Below, one piece after another: positions 40,905-51,400 of a stretch of DNA of 55,081 nucleotides; the stretch's first letter is position 1; the number at the start of each line of letters is the position of its first letter. The DNA is taken from NCBI GenBank assembly GCA_022822085.1, contig JAJECK010000128.1, positions 1 to 55,081 of the forward strand, in the 5' to 3' direction. The notes under the pieces were generated by a model. The model saw nothing but the letters and a program-made list of their open reading frames with translations, was not told the DNA's origin and made no database searches. The position numbers were made by a program, and so were the translations under genes. Source of the stretch: Candidatus Poribacteria bacterium (GTDB taxonomy: Bacteria > Poribacteria > WGA-4E > WGA-3G).

Positions 40905-40933
40905 TTGACGATTCAACGATTTTAGGATATACT
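40905..40933 (+). promoter_or_regulatory. Sigma70-like promoter upstream of gltB
   Basis: TTGACG (40905-40910), 17-base spacer, TATACT (40928-40933); a second TATACT overlaps at 40935-40940. It is 319 bases from the gltB ATG, with a MITE-like insertion in between. Confidence 0.5.
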
Positions 40934-41040
40934 ATATACTTGTGAATAGAGTTAACCTAAGGAGAAATTGACAACGAAAAGTTAGATATATTACAGGATG
41001 GTATCCAAACTATTGTCACATTGGCTTTTCTATTAGATCA

Positions 41041-41191
41041 GGACTTACGCCCAAAGAGTAGGCGGGAATGATGCTATATAGCATTCATCCGTTGATTTGC
41101 TACTCTGTAAGAACGCTGGATTTTCAGAATTCACCTGAAAATTACTACATTTTTCCCAAATTATTGAAAAACATAAATAACGTGTAAGTCC
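41041..41191. mobile_element. MITE-like insertion in the gltB leader
   Basis: Terminal inverted repeats GGACTTACGC (41041-41050) and GTGTAAGTCC (41182-41191) match at 9 of 10. The interior holds a palindrome ATGCTATATAGCAT but no gene. The terminal sequence resembles that of IS630-type small elements (recollection). It would add about 150 bases to the gltB leader between promoter and start codon. Confidence 0.5.
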
Positions 41192-41251
41192 GATTGCTAA
41201 CACTATTAACGGATACCTATAATCTTGATTACTTGGAGTATAAGTTTACAA

Positions 41252-44200
41252 ATGCACGAACATTTATATGAGAAAGATGCTTGTGGTGTAGGTTTTATAG
41301 CAGATCGTTCTGGAAATCGGAGTCATGCCATCTTGGAGATGGCGATACAAGCAGTTACAAACTTGACACACCGAGGCGCAGTAGCAGCTGATGCAAAAAC
41401 AGGCGACGGAGCAGGTATCCTTACACAGATTCCGGAGAAAATATTACAAAAAGAATTACATAGAGTCGGGGCACGTATAGATTCAATTGATGACCTTGCC
41501 GTTGGGATGATTTTCCTACCAAAGAACGACCCTGTAGCCCAAGAACGCAGTCAGAAGATCGTAGAAGACATTTTAAAGCAATACGGATTTCCTCTGCTGA
41601 GATGGCGGGCTGTCCCTATTGATGACACCGCACTTGGAGAAAAAGCGTTGGCAACATTGCCGGTGATTCAACAAGTGCTTATTGGAAGACCAAACCATAT
41701 TACACTTGACAATTTTGAGAGACGCCTCTATCTAATTTGTAAGGAAATTGAACATAAGGTTACAGAAGAGAAACTCCCAGATTTCCATATCGCCTCATTT
41801 TCACACCGCACCGTTGTCTACAAGGGACTCCTTGTAGCACCACAACTGGCAATGTTTTATTCAGACCTATGCAATGATGATTTTGAAGCAGCATTAGCGG
41901 TATTTCACCAGCGTTACAGCACGAATACTTCACCGACATGGCCACTTGCCCAACCGTTTCGAATGCTCGCACATAACGGTGAGATAAACACCTTGATGGG
42001 AAATAGAAACTGGATGCGAGCACGAGAAGCAGAATTAACTTCGCCTATATGGAAAGAAGATATTGAAAAACTCGCACCGATTATAAACCCTATCGGTAGC
42101 GATTCTATGAGTCTTGATAACGCATTGGAGTTGTTGACACATTCTGATCGTAGTATCCTTCATTCAATGATGTGCCTAATACCGGAGGCGTATGAACAGA
42201 TACAGGATATGTCGGAGGAACTGAAAAACTGCTATCAATACCTCTCATGTGTCAGCGAGCCTTGGGATGGACCGGCTGCTGTCGCATTCACAGACGGTAT
42301 CATTGTCGGCGCATGTCTGGACAGAAACGGACTAAGACCCGCACGTTATAAAGTCACTGATGATGGTATTGTCGTTATGGGTTCTGAAGTCGGCATTATT
42401 GAATTGGACGACAGCCGCGTCGTCAGAAAAGGGAGGTTAGGTCCAGGTAAGATGATTGCTGTTGATACATTGCGCAGTGAATTGCTCTTGGATGTGGATA
42501 TCAAGAATGAGGTTGCACATCACAAACCTTATGCAAAATGGATCAAACAACGCACGCATTTAGACGAATTAAAACCTCAGGCACCAGGCACAATTACACC
42601 AGTACCAGATGATTTACAAACCCAACAAAAAGCATTCGGTTATATGATAGAAGATGTGGAACGTTTCATCAAACCCATGGTTCTTCAAGCTAAGGAATCA
42701 GTCGGTTCAATGGGAGATGATACGCCTCCTGCTGTCATATCACGGAATCCTCGCCTACTATATCACTATTTTAAGCAGCTATTCGCACAAGTTACTAACC
42801 CTCCAATTGACTCACTGAGAGAACGGTTGGTAATGTCTCTAACGACCTATCTCGGTAAACGACACAGTATCCTAACTGAGACAGAACAACATGCTAAAGT
42901 AATTCGTTTGACTTCACCTATCCTAACTAACGAAGATTTAGAAGCTTTGAAAGCTCAAGACTTACCTGAGTTCAAACACGCTACAATTCCTGTATGCTTC
43001 CCAGTTTCTTCCGGACCTAAGGCATTAGAAAATGCCCTTGATACATTGTGTCAAAATGTTATAGATGCAGTAAATGCTGGAAACACACTTTTGGTCTTAA
43101 GCGATAAGGATGTTAATGCTGAATCTGCCCCGATTCCCATGCTGCTTGCAGTGGGGACTGTCCATCATCATCTCATCCGTGAAGGCAAACGGATGCAAGT
43201 CAGTCTAATCGTTGAAGCAGGTGATCCACGTGAAGAACATCATTATGCTGTACTACTTGGCTACGGTGCTGATGCTATCAATCCTTATCTCGCCTTTTCT
43301 ACGATTGTTCAACTTGCTGAAAATGACGAATTTGAAGAACTTAACTCAGAACAAGCGATCAATAACTATAAAGAAGCAGTTGAAAAAGGCATTTTGAAGA
43401 TTATGGCAAAAATGGGGATTTCTACAGTGTCAAGTTATCGAGGCGCACAAATTTTTGAGGCGATAGGTATTAATTCGTCTGTGATTGATCGATGTTTTAC
43501 CGGCACACCATCAAGGTTAAGTGGAATCGGTTTTGAACATATCGCAGCAGAATCCCTCCATTTCCATACAAAGGCTTTTGGAGGAACTGACGATAAACGC
43601 ACTTTACAAGAAGCAGGATATTTCCGATTTCGTAGACACGGTGAATTTCACGCATTTAACCCAACCGTATTCAAGGCGATGCATAAATTCGTCAAGAGTG
43701 GTGATGCTGAAGATTATACAGAATATGCTCAAGCAGTTGAGGAGGGCGATCCATCAAGTTTACGCGATTTACTTGCCTTCAAACCGAGTTCTCCCATTCC
43801 CATTGAGGAAGTTGAACCCGCAGAAGATATCGTTCGTCGATTCACAACGGGAAGCATGTCCTTTGGCGCATTGAGCCGTGAAACACACGAAACATTGGCT
43901 ATTGCAATGAACAGACTCGGTGCCAAGTCAGGGAGTGGTGAAGGTGGCGAAGACAGTGGTCGTTTTGTCCAACAACCGAATGGTGATCTGGCTTCAAGTG
44001 CTATCAAGCAGGTGGCCTCCGGACGTTTCGGTGTAACACCACAATATCTCGCTTCTGCACGGGAGTTAGAGATTAAGATGGCACAAGGATCAAAACCTGG
44101 CGAAGGTGGACAAATTCCCGGACATAAAGTAACACTTGAAATTGCGAAAATTCGACACTCCATTCCGGGGGTTCCATTAATATCTCCACCACCACATCAT

Positions 44201-45733
44201 GACATCTATTCGATTGAAGACCTCGCACAGTTAATATATGATCTCAAACAGGTTAACCCACGGGCGAAAGTTGCTGTCAAACTCGTTTCTGAGTTTCTAA
44301 TCGGCACTATCGCTTCAGGGGTCGCAAAAGGATACGCAGATGTGATTCAGATAAGCGGTCATGAAGGCGGCACTGGTGCCTCACCCCTGAGTTCCATCAA
44401 AAACGCTGGCACACCATGGGAACTCGGGCTCGCTGAAACACAACATAGACTCGTTGAAAACGAACTACGCGATCGTGTTGTACTTCGAGTTGATGGTGGG
44501 ATGCGGTCAGGGCGGGACATCGTCATCGCAGCAATGTTAGGGGCAGAAGAATACGGATTCGGCACATCCGCTATGGTTGCGACAGGATGCGTCATGGCAC
44601 GGCAATGCCACCTAAATACTTGTCCTGTAGGAGTGGCAACACAAGACCCCGCACTCCGCGCAAAATACCCTGGCACCCCTGAAATGGTCGTCAACTTTAT
44701 GCTCGGAGTCGCAAAAGAGGTACGGGCGATACTGGCGAATTTAGGACACAAATCTCTAAACGATATTATTGGTCGTCCAGAACTGTTAGTTCTCGCTGAT
44801 TTGGTCGACTATCCTAAAGCTGCGACACTTGACTTGACAGAAATTCTCTCATCCGCAGATCCCACAGGGGATAGTCCACGTTATCATTTACAGGAACGTA
44901 ACAATCGTGTAGATACACCGTTAGATGACCAGATTCTGGTCGATGCAGCATCATCAATTGAAAGAAAAGAACCCATTCAACTCTCTTATCCTATTCGGAA
45001 TACACACCGAACGGTTGGTGCAAAGTTATCTGGTGAAATCGCATTTCAATACGGAGACACGCCTTTACCTAAAGAAACCATACGGTGCTACTTTAATGGT
45101 AGTGCCGGGCAAAGTTTCGGGGCATTCTGCATTAGTGGACTACAACTGGTCCTAACTGGCGAAGCGAATGACTATGTTGGAAAAGGTATGGCAGGAGGGG
45201 TAATTGTTATCAAACCTTCATCAGATGCACGTTTCAAATCACACGAAAATACCATCATCGGGAATACTGTGCTATATGGGGCTACAAGTGGTGTCTTATA
45301 TGCCGCAGGAAGAGCAGGTGAACGTTTTTGTGTGCGAAACAGTGGAGCCACTGCTGTTGTGGAAGGTGTTGGAGACCACGGTTGTGAGTATATGACTGGC
45401 GGCACTATTGTCATTTTAGGAGAAACAGGGCGCAACTTCGGAGCCGGCATGACAGGTGGTTCGGGTTATGTCCTTGATGAAAACCTACAGTTCGAAAATA
45501 AGATAAATACGCAACTAATTAAATTAGAACGTGTAACCGAAAAAGTAGATGAAGATACATTGATTGATTTAATACAAAAGCATTTTGAGTTGACTGAAAG
45601 CCGTCGTGCTGAACAAATCCTCGCCAATTGGGATGTATTCTTACCACTCTTCTGGAAGATTGTTACACCGCCACCACCGCCACCACCAACACAGACTCGA
45701 CGTGTTCGCAAGAGAGGACCCAGAAAAAAGTAA
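41252..45733 (+). CDS. gltB: Glutamate synthase large subunit
   Basis: 1493 residues from ATG 41252 (TTG at 41225 would add nine). Transfers the amide of glutamine to 2-oxoglutarate. The propeptide is short (MHEHLYEKDA), and Cys11 in ACGVGFIAD is the N-terminal amidotransferase nucleophile. Then come a central domain, the FMN-binding synthase domain (GGEDSGRF, PGEGGQIPGHKV, ISGHEGGTGASPLSS) and the 3Fe-4S cluster cysteines in GCVMARQCHLNTCPVG near 1113-1124. The GxGxG repeats follow (GMAGGVIVI, GATSGVLYAAG, MTGGTIVILG). The C-terminus has an odd P7 run followed by a basic tail RRVRKRGPRKK. No gltD lies adjacent. Confidence 0.96.
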   Translation: MHEHLYEKDACGVGFIADRSGNRSHAILEMAIQAVTNLTHRGAVAADAKTGDGAGILTQIPEKILQKELHRVGARIDSIDDLAVGMIFLPKNDPVAQERSQKIVEDILKQYGFPLLRWRAVPIDDTALGEKALATLPVIQQVLIGRPNHITLDNFERRLYLICKEIEHKVTEEKLPDFHIASFSHRTVVYKGLLVAPQLAMFYSDLCNDDFEAALAVFHQRYSTNTSPTWPLAQPFRMLAHNGEINTLMGNRNWMRAREAELTSPIWKEDIEKLAPIINPIGSDSMSLDNALELLTHSDRSILHSMMCLIPEAYEQIQDMSEELKNCYQYLSCVSEPWDGPAAVAFTDGIIVGACLDRNGLRPARYKVTDDGIVVMGSEVGIIELDDSRVVRKGRLGPGKMIAVDTLRSELLLDVDIKNEVAHHKPYAKWIKQRTHLDELKPQAPGTITPVPDDLQTQQKAFGYMIEDVERFIKPMVLQAKESVGSMGDDTPPAVISRNPRLLYHYFKQLFAQVTNPPIDSLRERLVMSLTTYLGKRHSILTETEQHAKVIRLTSPILTNEDLEALKAQDLPEFKHATIPVCFPVSSGPKALENALDTLCQNVIDAVNAGNTLLVLSDKDVNAESAPIPMLLAVGTVHHHLIREGKRMQVSLIVEAGDPREEHHYAVLLGYGADAINPYLAFSTIVQLAENDEFEELNSEQAINNYKEAVEKGILKIMAKMGISTVSSYRGAQIFEAIGINSSVIDRCFTGTPSRLSGIGFEHIAAESLHFHTKAFGGTDDKRTLQEAGYFRFRRHGEFHAFNPTVFKAMHKFVKSGDAEDYTEYAQAVEEGDPSSLRDLLAFKPSSPIPIEEVEPAEDIVRRFTTGSMSFGALSRETHETLAIAMNRLGAKSGSGEGGEDSGRFVQQPNGDLASSAIKQVASGRFGVTPQYLASARELEIKMAQGSKPGEGGQIPGHKVTLEIAKIRHSIPGVPLISPPPHHDIYSIEDLAQLIYDLKQVNPRAKVAVKLVSEFLIGTIASGVAKGYADVIQISGHEGGTGASPLSSIKNAGTPWELGLAETQHRLVENELRDRVVLRVDGGMRSGRDIVIAAMLGAEEYGFGTSAMVATGCVMARQCHLNTCPVGVATQDPALRAKYPGTPEMVVNFMLGVAKEVRAILANLGHKSLNDIIGRPELLVLADLVDYPKAATLDLTEILSSADPTGDSPRYHLQERNNRVDTPLDDQILVDAASSIERKEPIQLSYPIRNTHRTVGAKLSGEIAFQYGDTPLPKETIRCYFNGSAGQSFGAFCISGLQLVLTGEANDYVGKGMAGGVIVIKPSSDARFKSHENTIIGNTVLYGATSGVLYAAGRAGERFCVRNSGATAVVEGVGDHGCEYMTGGTIVILGETGRNFGAGMTGGSGYVLDENLQFENKINTQLIKLERVTEKVDEDTLIDLIQKHFELTESRRAEQILANWDVFLPLFWKIVTPPPPPPPTQTRRVRKRGPRKK

Positions 45734-45940
45734 GTTCTCGTCCCATCATATTTCAAATACTAAAGAGCAAACACTCAACACATTGTAGGGTGGCCTCTCT
45801 GTATGCCCCTTGTCTGGATGTAGAATGATTTAGCCGTTTGGATCTGCATATCTTGCCAAAAGCAACCTGAAAATTCAGATTGCTATCAGGGTCATCTACT
45901 AATCCCGGGGAGTGCCGTCCGCGCATTCATACCGTCTATT

Positions 45941-45966
45941 TGGAAAATCCTGGTCAGACTAAATTA
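45941..45966. repeat. Dispersed AAATCCTGGTCAGA-type repeat, third copy
   Basis: TGGAAAATCCTGGTCAGACT then AAATT; related to 21924-21958 and 24636-24673, shortened by loss of one CCTGATAAT unit. Abuts the large palindrome. Confidence 0.45.
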
Positions 45967-46006
45967 ATAAACCTCTAATTGAGATCTCAATTAGAGGTTT
46001 ATTAAT
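45963..46006. terminator. 44-bp perfect palindrome between convergent gltB and exbD
   Basis: Each half is 22 bases (ATTAATAAACCTCTAATTGA then GA) with no loop, so an RNA would fold into an AT-ended stem of about 20 pairs. It lies 230 bases after gltB and 62 bases after the exbD stop on the other strand. A bidirectional terminator is likely, but a protein-binding palindrome is possible. Confidence 0.6.
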
Positions 46007-46068
46007 AGTAAATTCCAAGGTAAAAAGATACCGATTGCTGCGCTATTTGCAACTAAGCACTGTGCTTG

Positions 46069-46506
46069 TCAATCAGTTACTCCACCTTCTTCATCAGCAA
46101 CTGCAAAGGCAACTTCAAGACCTTCTACCTTAGCTGACCGCAACTTTGCCCGCTCAACTACGTCAATGACGCGTCCATGTTTGGCGCGCTTATCAGCTTT
46201 TATGATCAGAGTGCTAATTTTATGTTCGTTGGCAGCTATAAAAAGTCCTACCTCTTCCAATGTCTGCATCTCTCTGTCATCAATTGCGATTCGACCATCG
46301 CTGCTGATAAACAAGTTGTATTTTTTCCTCGGAAATTCGTGTTCAGTACTTGAATCTGGTAAAGTAACACTAAATGGTGGAGGAACTCGCATGATGGCTG
46401 AAACCATGAAAAAAATGAGTAATAGAAATACACAGTCAATCATAGGTGCCATCGGAATATCATCGTCACTACCAGAATTCCGTCTACGTCTCATTTGGAG
46501 AGCCAT
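46069..46506 (-). CDS. exbD: ExbD/TolR-type proton channel component (second copy)
   Basis: 145 residues. Short basic N-terminus, then the single transmembrane helix MAPMIDCVFLLLIFFMV with the essential Asp, and a periplasmic domain (FISSDGRIAIDDREMQTLEE, then IIKADKRAKHGRVIDVVERA), the standard ExbD/TolR layout. Third gene of the exbB-exbD-exbD operon, 48 bases after the first exbD. It works with ExbB to harvest the proton gradient for TonB or Tol. Confidence 0.9.
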   Translation of the reverse strand: MALQMRRRRNSGSDDDIPMAPMIDCVFLLLIFFMVSAIMRVPPPFSVTLPDSSTEHEFPRKKYNLFISSDGRIAIDDREMQTLEEVGLFIAANEHKISTLIIKADKRAKHGRVIDVVERAKLRSAKVEGLEVAFAVADEEGGVTD

Positions 46507-46554
46507 ATCTATTCTCCTTACATTATGGATGGAACTGAAATTTGATTAACTACG

Positions 46555-47004
46555 TCAATCGCGCGCAGTAATAGCAAACCCAATTTTATCAATACCTGCA
46601 TCTTTTGCTACATCCATTACCCTGACAATCTGTTCATGTAACACATCACGTTGGGACTGGATAATTAGCATAGTTTTCTGTTCATCAGTTGCATTGAGAA
46701 GAATTGCAAACATTTCATCAAACTGTACAACTTGACCATTCAACAGCATTGTACCGTCTTTATCACTGACAGTAGGATTGTCAATTTTGACGACAAGTCC
46801 CTTCGGTTTTTCTTTTGAAGGTTCACCTGGTGGTGGAAGTTGTACACGAATGCCCGGCATCGGGGCAAAAGTCGTTGACACCATGAAGAAAATCAGGAGC
46901 AGGAACACACAATCAATCATTGGAGCCATACTGAGCGTTGGTGCTTTACGTTCACGTATTCGCGTCGCCATTAGACTTAATTTGGCTTCACCAAGTTGTT
47001 GCAT
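46555..47004 (-). CDS. exbD: ExbD/TolR-type proton channel component (first copy)
   Basis: 149 residues. SMAPMIDCVFLLLIFFMVSTTFAPMPG is the transmembrane helix with its conserved Asp; the periplasmic part (VVKIDNPTVSDKDGTMLLNG, LIIQSQRDVLHEQIVRVMDV) is typical. GGGAG about 9 bases before the ATG. The two ExbD proteins differ mainly in the periplasmic domain, as seen in bacteria that pair ExbD1/ExbD2 with one ExbB. Confidence 0.9.
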   Translation of the reverse strand: MQQLGEAKLSLMATRIRERKAPTLSMAPMIDCVFLLLIFFMVSTTFAPMPGIRVQLPPPGEPSKEKPKGLVVKIDNPTVSDKDGTMLLNGQVVQFDEMFAILLNATDEQKTMLIIQSQRDVLHEQIVRVMDVAKDAGIDKIGFAITARD

Positions 47005-47030
47005 TTCAAATTCTCCCTGTATTTAGGCAT

Positions 47031-47052
47031 AGGCGAGGAATATACCTCGCCT
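47031..47052 (-). terminator. 8-bp hairpin between exbB and exbD
   Basis: AGGCGAGG (47031-47038), loop AATATA, CCTCGCCT (47045-47052). It lies 8 bases after the exbB stop. It may attenuate or protect transcripts within the operon rather than end them, since exbD follows closely. The core GGCGAGG recalls the REP palindromes. Confidence 0.5.
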
Positions 47053-47060
47053 TGTTGTAA

Positions 47061-48128
47061 TTAAGCGTTCGCGTCACCAACAATCAATTGATTAACGATC
47101 TCTGTGGATACCTGGGAGATTTCAACCATATGTCTATTGACCCAACTATCAAAAAGTTGGAAGAAAATGAGACAAGGGATAGCAACTGTTAAACCACCAG
47201 CAGTTGTGAGAAGTGCCTGTGAGATACCACCAGCAAGCTGTTGTGGATCACCAGTCCCTTCAAGTGCAATCGTGGTAAACGCAGTAATCATACCCGTAAC
47301 AGTTCCAAGGAGACCAAAAAGCGGTGAAACAACTGCGACTGTACCAAGCACAGGAAGATTGCGTTCTAATTCCGGAATTTCAAGTAGACTTGCTTCTTCA
47401 ATGGCTTCCTGTATTTCCTCTTTTGTAATATCTCTTTCCTCTATCTGGGCTTGGCTGTATCTGAGCAGTCCAGCTTTCAATACGTTTGCGAGTGGTCCAC
47501 CTGCCTCTTCACAAGTTGAGACTGCTTCCATTATGTTCTCTTTTCGTAATGAATCAGCGATACTCGCGATGAACTGTTCAGTTCCAATGCGTGAGCGGCT
47601 GCGTACAAAAGTGAAAAGTCTTTCAATAATGAAGGTGAGCGCGACAATAGAGCAAATTGCCAATGGATAAAACACAAATCCAAATTTCATGAAAAAGGAG
47701 ATGATATTATCCTTTTCTCTCATTTTAATTCGTTCAAAGATTTCGCCGCCAGCAGCAACAACCTTTGACCTACCGACTCGATCTCCATAACCTTCTTTAG
47801 CCACACTAACAGTGTAACGTCCTGGTGGTAGACCGGACTGTTCAAAGGAACCTGTTTCATCTGTAGTCGTTATATACTCTTGTTCACTACCTGCTTCTAC
47901 GATTTTTACGGTTACATCTTGTATAGGATTCTGATTTGCTGAAGTATCAATAATTTCACCTTTGACGGTGGCACCCCCTATTCCGCTGTCAACTTCTTCA
48001 CCTTCGGTATCACCTTCTGCGGCATCAACACTGGGGGCTTCAGCCGGTTCCTCTTCTTGTGCTATAACAATGCCAGTTACCATAAACATACAGGCGACTA
48101 ACATTAGAATTAAACTTAAACGAGTCAT
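47061..48128 (-). CDS. exbB: ExbB/TolQ/MotA proton channel with extra N-terminal periplasmic domain
   Basis: 355 residues. A signal peptide (LILMLVACMFMVTGIVIA) and acidic linker lead into a carboxypeptidase-regulatory/CnaB-like beta-sandwich at about 50-130 (VKGEIIDTSANQNPIQDVTV, GSFEQSGLPPGRYTVSVAKEGY). The ExbB core follows with three membrane helices (FYPLAICSIVALTFIIERLF; SPLFGLLGTVTGMITAF; LLTTAGGLTVAIPCLIFFQL), including the GLLGTVTGMI signature. The fused domain lies on the periplasmic side and may contact cell wall or partners. AAGGAG precedes the start. First gene of exbB-exbD-exbD. Confidence 0.9.
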   Translation of the reverse strand: MTRLSLILMLVACMFMVTGIVIAQEEEPAEAPSVDAAEGDTEGEEVDSGIGGATVKGEIIDTSANQNPIQDVTVKIVEAGSEQEYITTTDETGSFEQSGLPPGRYTVSVAKEGYGDRVGRSKVVAAGGEIFERIKMREKDNIISFFMKFGFVFYPLAICSIVALTFIIERLFTFVRSRSRIGTEQFIASIADSLRKENIMEAVSTCEEAGGPLANVLKAGLLRYSQAQIEERDITKEEIQEAIEEASLLEIPELERNLPVLGTVAVVSPLFGLLGTVTGMITAFTTIALEGTGDPQQLAGGISQALLTTAGGLTVAIPCLIFFQLFDSWVNRHMVEISQVSTEIVNQLIVGDANA

Positions 48129-48401
48129 TCGTTCTGGTTCTCCTTTAGTTTTAGTTTTATGCCGTTGCGGCAGTAAATATCTAAATTAAATCAATAAATC
48201 TGACAATATGATAAACACACTTCAAAACTTACAACAGTCTATCAATTGGTTTTGAATTATCAACACCTGAAATCTATAAAAGTTACGTTCAGTTCAGGTT
48301 TCAATTATATATTCCGTTATAGTCCTAAACAACAGACATGTCCGGAATTAGAAGTAATACTATTTAAGCATTGCAATATATAGACATTAACTATTCATAA
48401 A

Positions 48402-48436
48402 GTTTGTTGGACCCAGATATAGTGAGTCCAACAAAC
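48402..48436 (-). terminator. Stem-loop past the large lipoprotein gene
   Basis: GTTTGTTGGAC (48402-48412) pairs perfectly with GTCCAACAAAC (48426-48436), 13-base loop. It starts 14 bases after the stop codon at 48451; only a short T-run (TTTA) follows on the minus strand. Confidence 0.6.
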
Positions 48437-48450
48437 CCTAATGCATTTAG

Positions 48451-51400
48451 TTAGAATCCCATCATTGCTCGCACAAATGTAGTATTACTGGTTGTGTTCT
48501 TGACAAGGATGGTAGTTCTTCGGTAACCTGCTAAGATAACGATATTGAAACCGAGCCATTCACCTCTGTTGATAGCTTGGATTTCAAAAATTCGCTTCCG
48601 CAAATCTGGACGATAGCGGATTGGTACGGGTTCATCAGGACCGAAAACTTCCAAATATTTCTGGAAAACTTTATCACGGTTGGTAAATTTCCGATATTGG
48701 AATCCGCCCAGTACATTCACTTTAGGTGTAAATTGATAATCAAGGCGAACACCAAGAACATCTTCGCGACTTCTACGGTTGAATCGGAGATATTCAACAG
48801 GTTCATCATCTGTCGGAACAAAGTGTCGTGCATTTAAGACTTCACCAATTTCTTCCGCAGTTCTGTCAAATGCACGATCCCAAATATATTTGACCATAGG
48901 TGTCAGCGTCAAATCTTCACCGATCCTATCCACATACGGAAGATCGCCAAGAGGGATTTCATACTTACCCTTGAGAATAACCTGCTGACTACGTATATTC
49001 CGTTCGGGATAACGACGTAACTTCCAATTATTGATATCGTAAATTAGACCGGTGTCTGTTGGGTCAAGCGCATTAATGCCGTGGTCAGGATAAAATGGAA
49101 AATCCCGCCTGTCCCCACTTGTCCGCACCTGTTCATCAGGAACGAGAAAATCAACCTGTTCATCCGGTTCAAACAACTCTGCTCCCTCATCAGCCTCAAC
49201 ATCTAAAAAAACCGCATCCTCTTCATCAAGTTCATACTGTTTTTGCAAAACGACAAGGATTTTGGTTTCCAATGTGAGATTGGGAACAGCAGTATAATGG
49301 AACTGTAACGTTGTTGTATTTACGCGTGCATTGTAATAATCAAGTTCGTCTTCAGTTTGCTCAGCTTCCAATTCCCCTACTTGTAAGGTAATGGTGTAAT
49401 CTGGAATATCATCGCGAACTCGAACAAAACGGTTTTGAAAGAGAATTGTTCCGAAATCTGGAATATCGCGTTGGTAGGTTACGTGTAGATATTTGGAATC
49501 ATTCTTTCTACGACTTGAGACTTCGTTTTCGTTCAACCAACCGACCTGAAGAGATAAGTTATCAAGTAAATCATATTCTGCTTTGAGATGATAACCTTCT
49601 CGGTCAATCCCGTATTCATACTGTGGTTCAAAATCATCTTCAAGGGAATCAATCGTTCCATTATTATTCAGGTCAATTAAGTCAGTAAAGACAGGAGGGT
49701 CAGCCTCAAAGATAAGAAAATCTTCCTGATAGTCTAAGATACCGTTCTGATCTCTATCATCAGCCCGTGGGAGAACATTGTCAAAATCAATATCATCAGG
49801 CCAATCGTCATCATCATCATCATCCTCAACCAGTGTATAATGAGGTTCCTCCCAGAAAACCGGAAGTCCACCGGCTTCGAGTGATGGTCCGGCAGGAGGA
49901 AGGGTATACGGTTGATCACGATCTAAATTTGATCCGAAGTTCAGATATGTAGTCGTGTAACCAGGATCAATGTGGTATAAGACACCTTCAAGGTAGAGTT
50001 TGCCAAAACGGGATTTGAGTTGAATAAACCATGCGGATTCTCTTCCCATTATACCATCACCGTTTTCATCTGTCCCATCGCCTCCGAGCATTGCTTCAAA
50101 CCGTTCACCTTCGGCTTCTGAGTAGGTAGGTATACCGTTCGGATCTGTCACCACACCATCAGCTCCAACATTAACATTTGTTGTTTCTTCACCTTCCTCA
50201 GTGACGATAACAGATTTGATACGACTAAATCCTACCTGATCTTTAGGTATAGTAGGATACTGTTTATATTTTCCGTTAATTGAGTAGTGTGCTCGGACAA
50301 ATACATTTCCAACTGTTCCCTCCAAATCTAAACCGTAGAGGAGCGCGGCACGTGCAGCACCGTAGCGATATTGGACCTTTCTGGGTCTTCCTTCGCCTTC
50401 CCATGCGGCGGGATTGTCTAAGAGAGTTGCCCGGTTATCAGTATAGTCTGAAGATTGTCCGTAGTTGCCTGGTGCCTGAATGACATCACGATATGGCATT
50501 TGGATGTGACCATCTTCAGTCTTAATCCATTCCTGAATTTCAGGATCTGATTCTGCTTGGTTTGCTGTGCTAACTCCAACGACAGAAATGTTATAATCGC
50601 CAGCGACGATCATATCAAAAACAACATCTTTTACTGTCCGTGGATCAATATCATGCTGTTCAAAATTTAATTCGTATCTCATTTTATTGAAACCGTTAAC
50701 GATTTTCCATTCGCCATCAACGGAATCACGAATTTGATCAACAGCAGGATCGAGTGGGAGAATTTCGTCTATAAAGACATCAATTTCTTGTCTTTCTTCG
50801 GGAAGCAGGTCAGGTTCAATCCCATCTGCTATCTCCTCAGCGGATATTTCATCAAGAGCTTGTGTAATAATCGTGATCTTCATAGATTTGAAAGCTGCCC
50901 CTACACCACCTTGAAACCTATCCTCAAGTATATTTTGGAGTTCATCTGATGAAAGTCTTCTACGGTCATTCGTATTAATAAAGGTTTCGTAAAGATGATT
51001 GTCTTCTGGAGAGTCATCTCGGAAGATAACTGTAATGGTTTCTGGAGGGGTATTAGCAACTGTTCCCATCAACGGATTTTCCACCCGTTCAGGATGTTCT
51101 TTATGCAAGTTTATATAAGTAAACCCGACACGGAAAATATCCCCTAACAGCCCTTGTGCCCGAAATCCGATAAGTCGTGCGTTCTCTATATGTCGCACAC
51201 CTGCATCATCGTTCAAACCATTTCGACGTCCAAGGTTTGGAGCAAGAGTTGCTGCTGTTTCTGCCAAACGAATAGGGTTAGAGATACGGGAATTGATAAG
51301 GGTAAAGAGATGCCGCTCTTGAGAAAAAGAGATATCCCACCGAAACCCATCAAATTCAGTTTTGTAGATTGCATATCGGTTAGGGAATAAGGTAGAAGGT

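Noticed and set aside
47104-47670. 188-codon plus-strand frame opposite exbB
   Set aside because: Antisense shadow of a conserved gene.
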